64,000 nt of DNA. It comes from Guptibacillus hwajinpoensis (GTDB taxonomy: Bacteria > Bacillota > Bacilli > Bacillales > Bacillaceae_O). The position numbers and the translations under genes are program-made. Of this stretch, positions 63,285-64,000 are shown piece by piece. The stretch is taken from the NCBI GenBank assembly GCA_016841765.1, contig JAENYN010000009.1, forward strand, positions 1-64,000, read 5' to 3'. The stretch's first letter is position 1. Each line of letters begins with the position of its first letter. The notes below the pieces were generated by a model. It saw only the letters and a list, made by a program, of their open reading frames with translations, was not told the origin of the DNA and made no database searches.

Positions 63285-63503
63285 TTAAAGGTTGTCTGTA
63301 TTGACACGGTTTTCGATAAAATCATCAACTTCACGGTCGGCGTCTTCTTTTGCCTTGCCGTACCGTTCCTGGATTTTGCCAGAGAGTTTGTCACGCTGGC
63401 CTTCAACCATATCAAGTTCATCATCGGTCAACTTACCCCATTGTTTTTTAGCTTCGCCTTTCAATTGATTCCATTGGCCTTTCATTTGATCATCGTTTGC
63501 CAT
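63285..63503 (-). CDS. CsbD family stress protein
   Basis: The 72-residue hydrophilic helical protein MANDDQMKGQWNQLKGEAKKQWGKLTDDELDMVEGQRDKLSGKIQERYG matches the CsbD family. These proteins are often induced by general stress (sigma-B in Bacillus), and their molecular role is unknown. AAAGGAGAGATG lies upstream of the ATG. Confidence 0.92.
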   Translation of the reverse strand: MANDDQMKGQWNQLKGEAKKQWGKLTDDELDMVEGQRDKLSGKIQERYGKAKEDADREVDDFIENRVNTDNL

Positions 63504-63531
63504 ATCTCATCTCTCCTTTTTGAAATTTGAG

Positions 63532-64000
63532 TTAACTGTGTACTATCGTGCCGCCATTGACATGGATGACCTGTCCTGAAACGTATGAAGAGTCATCAGA
63601 TGCAAGGTACAAATAGGCAGGCGCAAGTTCACGGGGCTGCCCTGGCCGCTTCATCGGAGTATTTCCTCCGAACTTCCCAACCTTTTCAGCAGAGAAAGTG
63701 GAAGGGATGAGCGGCGTCCAGATCGGTCCCGGCGCTACTCCGTTCACGCGTATGCCTTTTTTTGCAAGACTCTGGGATAGCGAATACGTGAACGCGGAAA
63801 TCGCTCCTTTTGTAGATGAGTAATCAAGAAGCTGCGGATTTCCTTCATACGCAGTGATGGAAGTTGTATTGATTATGGAACTTCCTTCTTTCAAATGTGG
63901 GAGCGCCGCTTTTGTCACATAGAAGTGGCCGAAAACATTTGTTCTAAACGTGCGTTCCAGCTGTTCAGTGGAAATATCTTCAAGACTTTCCTGCGGGTGC
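63532..64000 (-). CDS. Short-chain dehydrogenase/reductase, partial (5-prime end outside window)
   Basis: The visible 155 residues are the C-terminal half of an SDR oxidoreductase: [30 protein letters not shown] (catalytic Ser region), [15 protein letters not shown] with the catalytic Tyr and Lys, [20 protein letters not shown] and [10 protein letters not shown]. The pattern fits the general-stress glucose-dehydrogenase-like SDRs of Bacillus such as YdaD or YhdF. The reading frame stays open to the window edge, so the cofactor-binding N-terminus is missing. It shares its direction with csbD. Confidence 0.9.
   Translation of the reverse strand, partial: HPQESLEDISTEQLERTFRTNVFGHFYVTKAALPHLKEGSSIINTTSITAYEGNPQLLDYSSTKGAISAFTYSLSQSLAKKGIRVNGVAPGPIWTPLIPSTFSAEKVGKFGGNTPMKRPGQPRELAPAYLYLASDDSSYVSGQVIHVNGGTIVHS

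Overview
The window is a chromosomal segment of an endospore-forming Bacillaceae bacterium, moderate in GC. It carries comK, addAB, sbcDC, the whole gerPA-PF spore-coat operon, a Spo0E-like phosphatase gene, yisK, yisL, rocD, asnO and a maltodextrin (mdx-type) locus. Order and orientation of many genes follow the yhj/yis region of Bacillus subtilis: comK, yhjD, yhjE, sipV, addB, addA, sbcD, sbcC, hlpB, gerPF-PA, yisI, yisK, yisL, asnO. It is a relative of B. subtilis but not B. subtilis itself.

Layout. 1-9.5 kb: an IDEAL-domain protein, small hypotheticals, a quinone-oxidoreductase-like enzyme, ComK, an M3 oligopeptidase, YhjD, an HxlR regulator, YhjE, a type I signal peptidase, a structured gene-free stretch and a CPA2 cation/proton antiporter. 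9.6-12 kb: a GNAT acetyltransferase, a TSUP exporter and an 0.8-kb gene-free gap. 12-26.5 kb: a DNA repair block (addB, addA, sbcD, sbcC, hlpB) interrupted by a phasin-like gene and an AarF/UbiB kinase gene. 27-30 kb: ppiB facing the gerP operon, which has a sigma-K-like promoter. 30-37 kb: an acyl-CoA ligase, a three-gene membrane set (DUF418, DUF2157, GDYXXLXY), a 53-aa Spo0E-like gene, a TatD hydrolase and yisK. 37.7-41.2 kb: gabD, rocD and yisL. 41.5-44.4 kb: a FIST-PAS-GGDEF-EAL cyclic-di-GMP protein. 44.5-47.5 kb: asnO flanked by three tandem arrays of hairpin units with a 51-53 bp period. 47.7-49.5 kb: amtB and a PII gene. 49.9-63 kb: the maltodextrin locus. 63.2-64 kb: csbD and a partial SDR gene.

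The maltodextrin locus works as a unit. A membrane-anchored amylase cuts starch outside the cell. A MalEFG-type ABC transporter imports dextrins; no ATPase gene is present, so a shared MsmX-type ATPase elsewhere is implied. An intracellular neopullulanase, a GH31 alpha-glucosidase and a GH65 maltose phosphorylase then break them down. A LacI-family regulator gene lies between the last two enzymes, and similar LacI-type half-sites occur at the divergent nplT/malE promoters and in front of the phosphorylase gene.

The two most notable observations are an apparent Illumina P7 adapter embedded in the asnO reading frame (45431-45454), which corrupts about ten residues of the N-terminal domain, and the three hairpin arrays around asnO. 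The arrays share arms of the form GCAC-N14/15-GTGC at a spacing near five helical turns. All work was done by eye, so family assignments rest on recognised motifs and synteny and not on searches.
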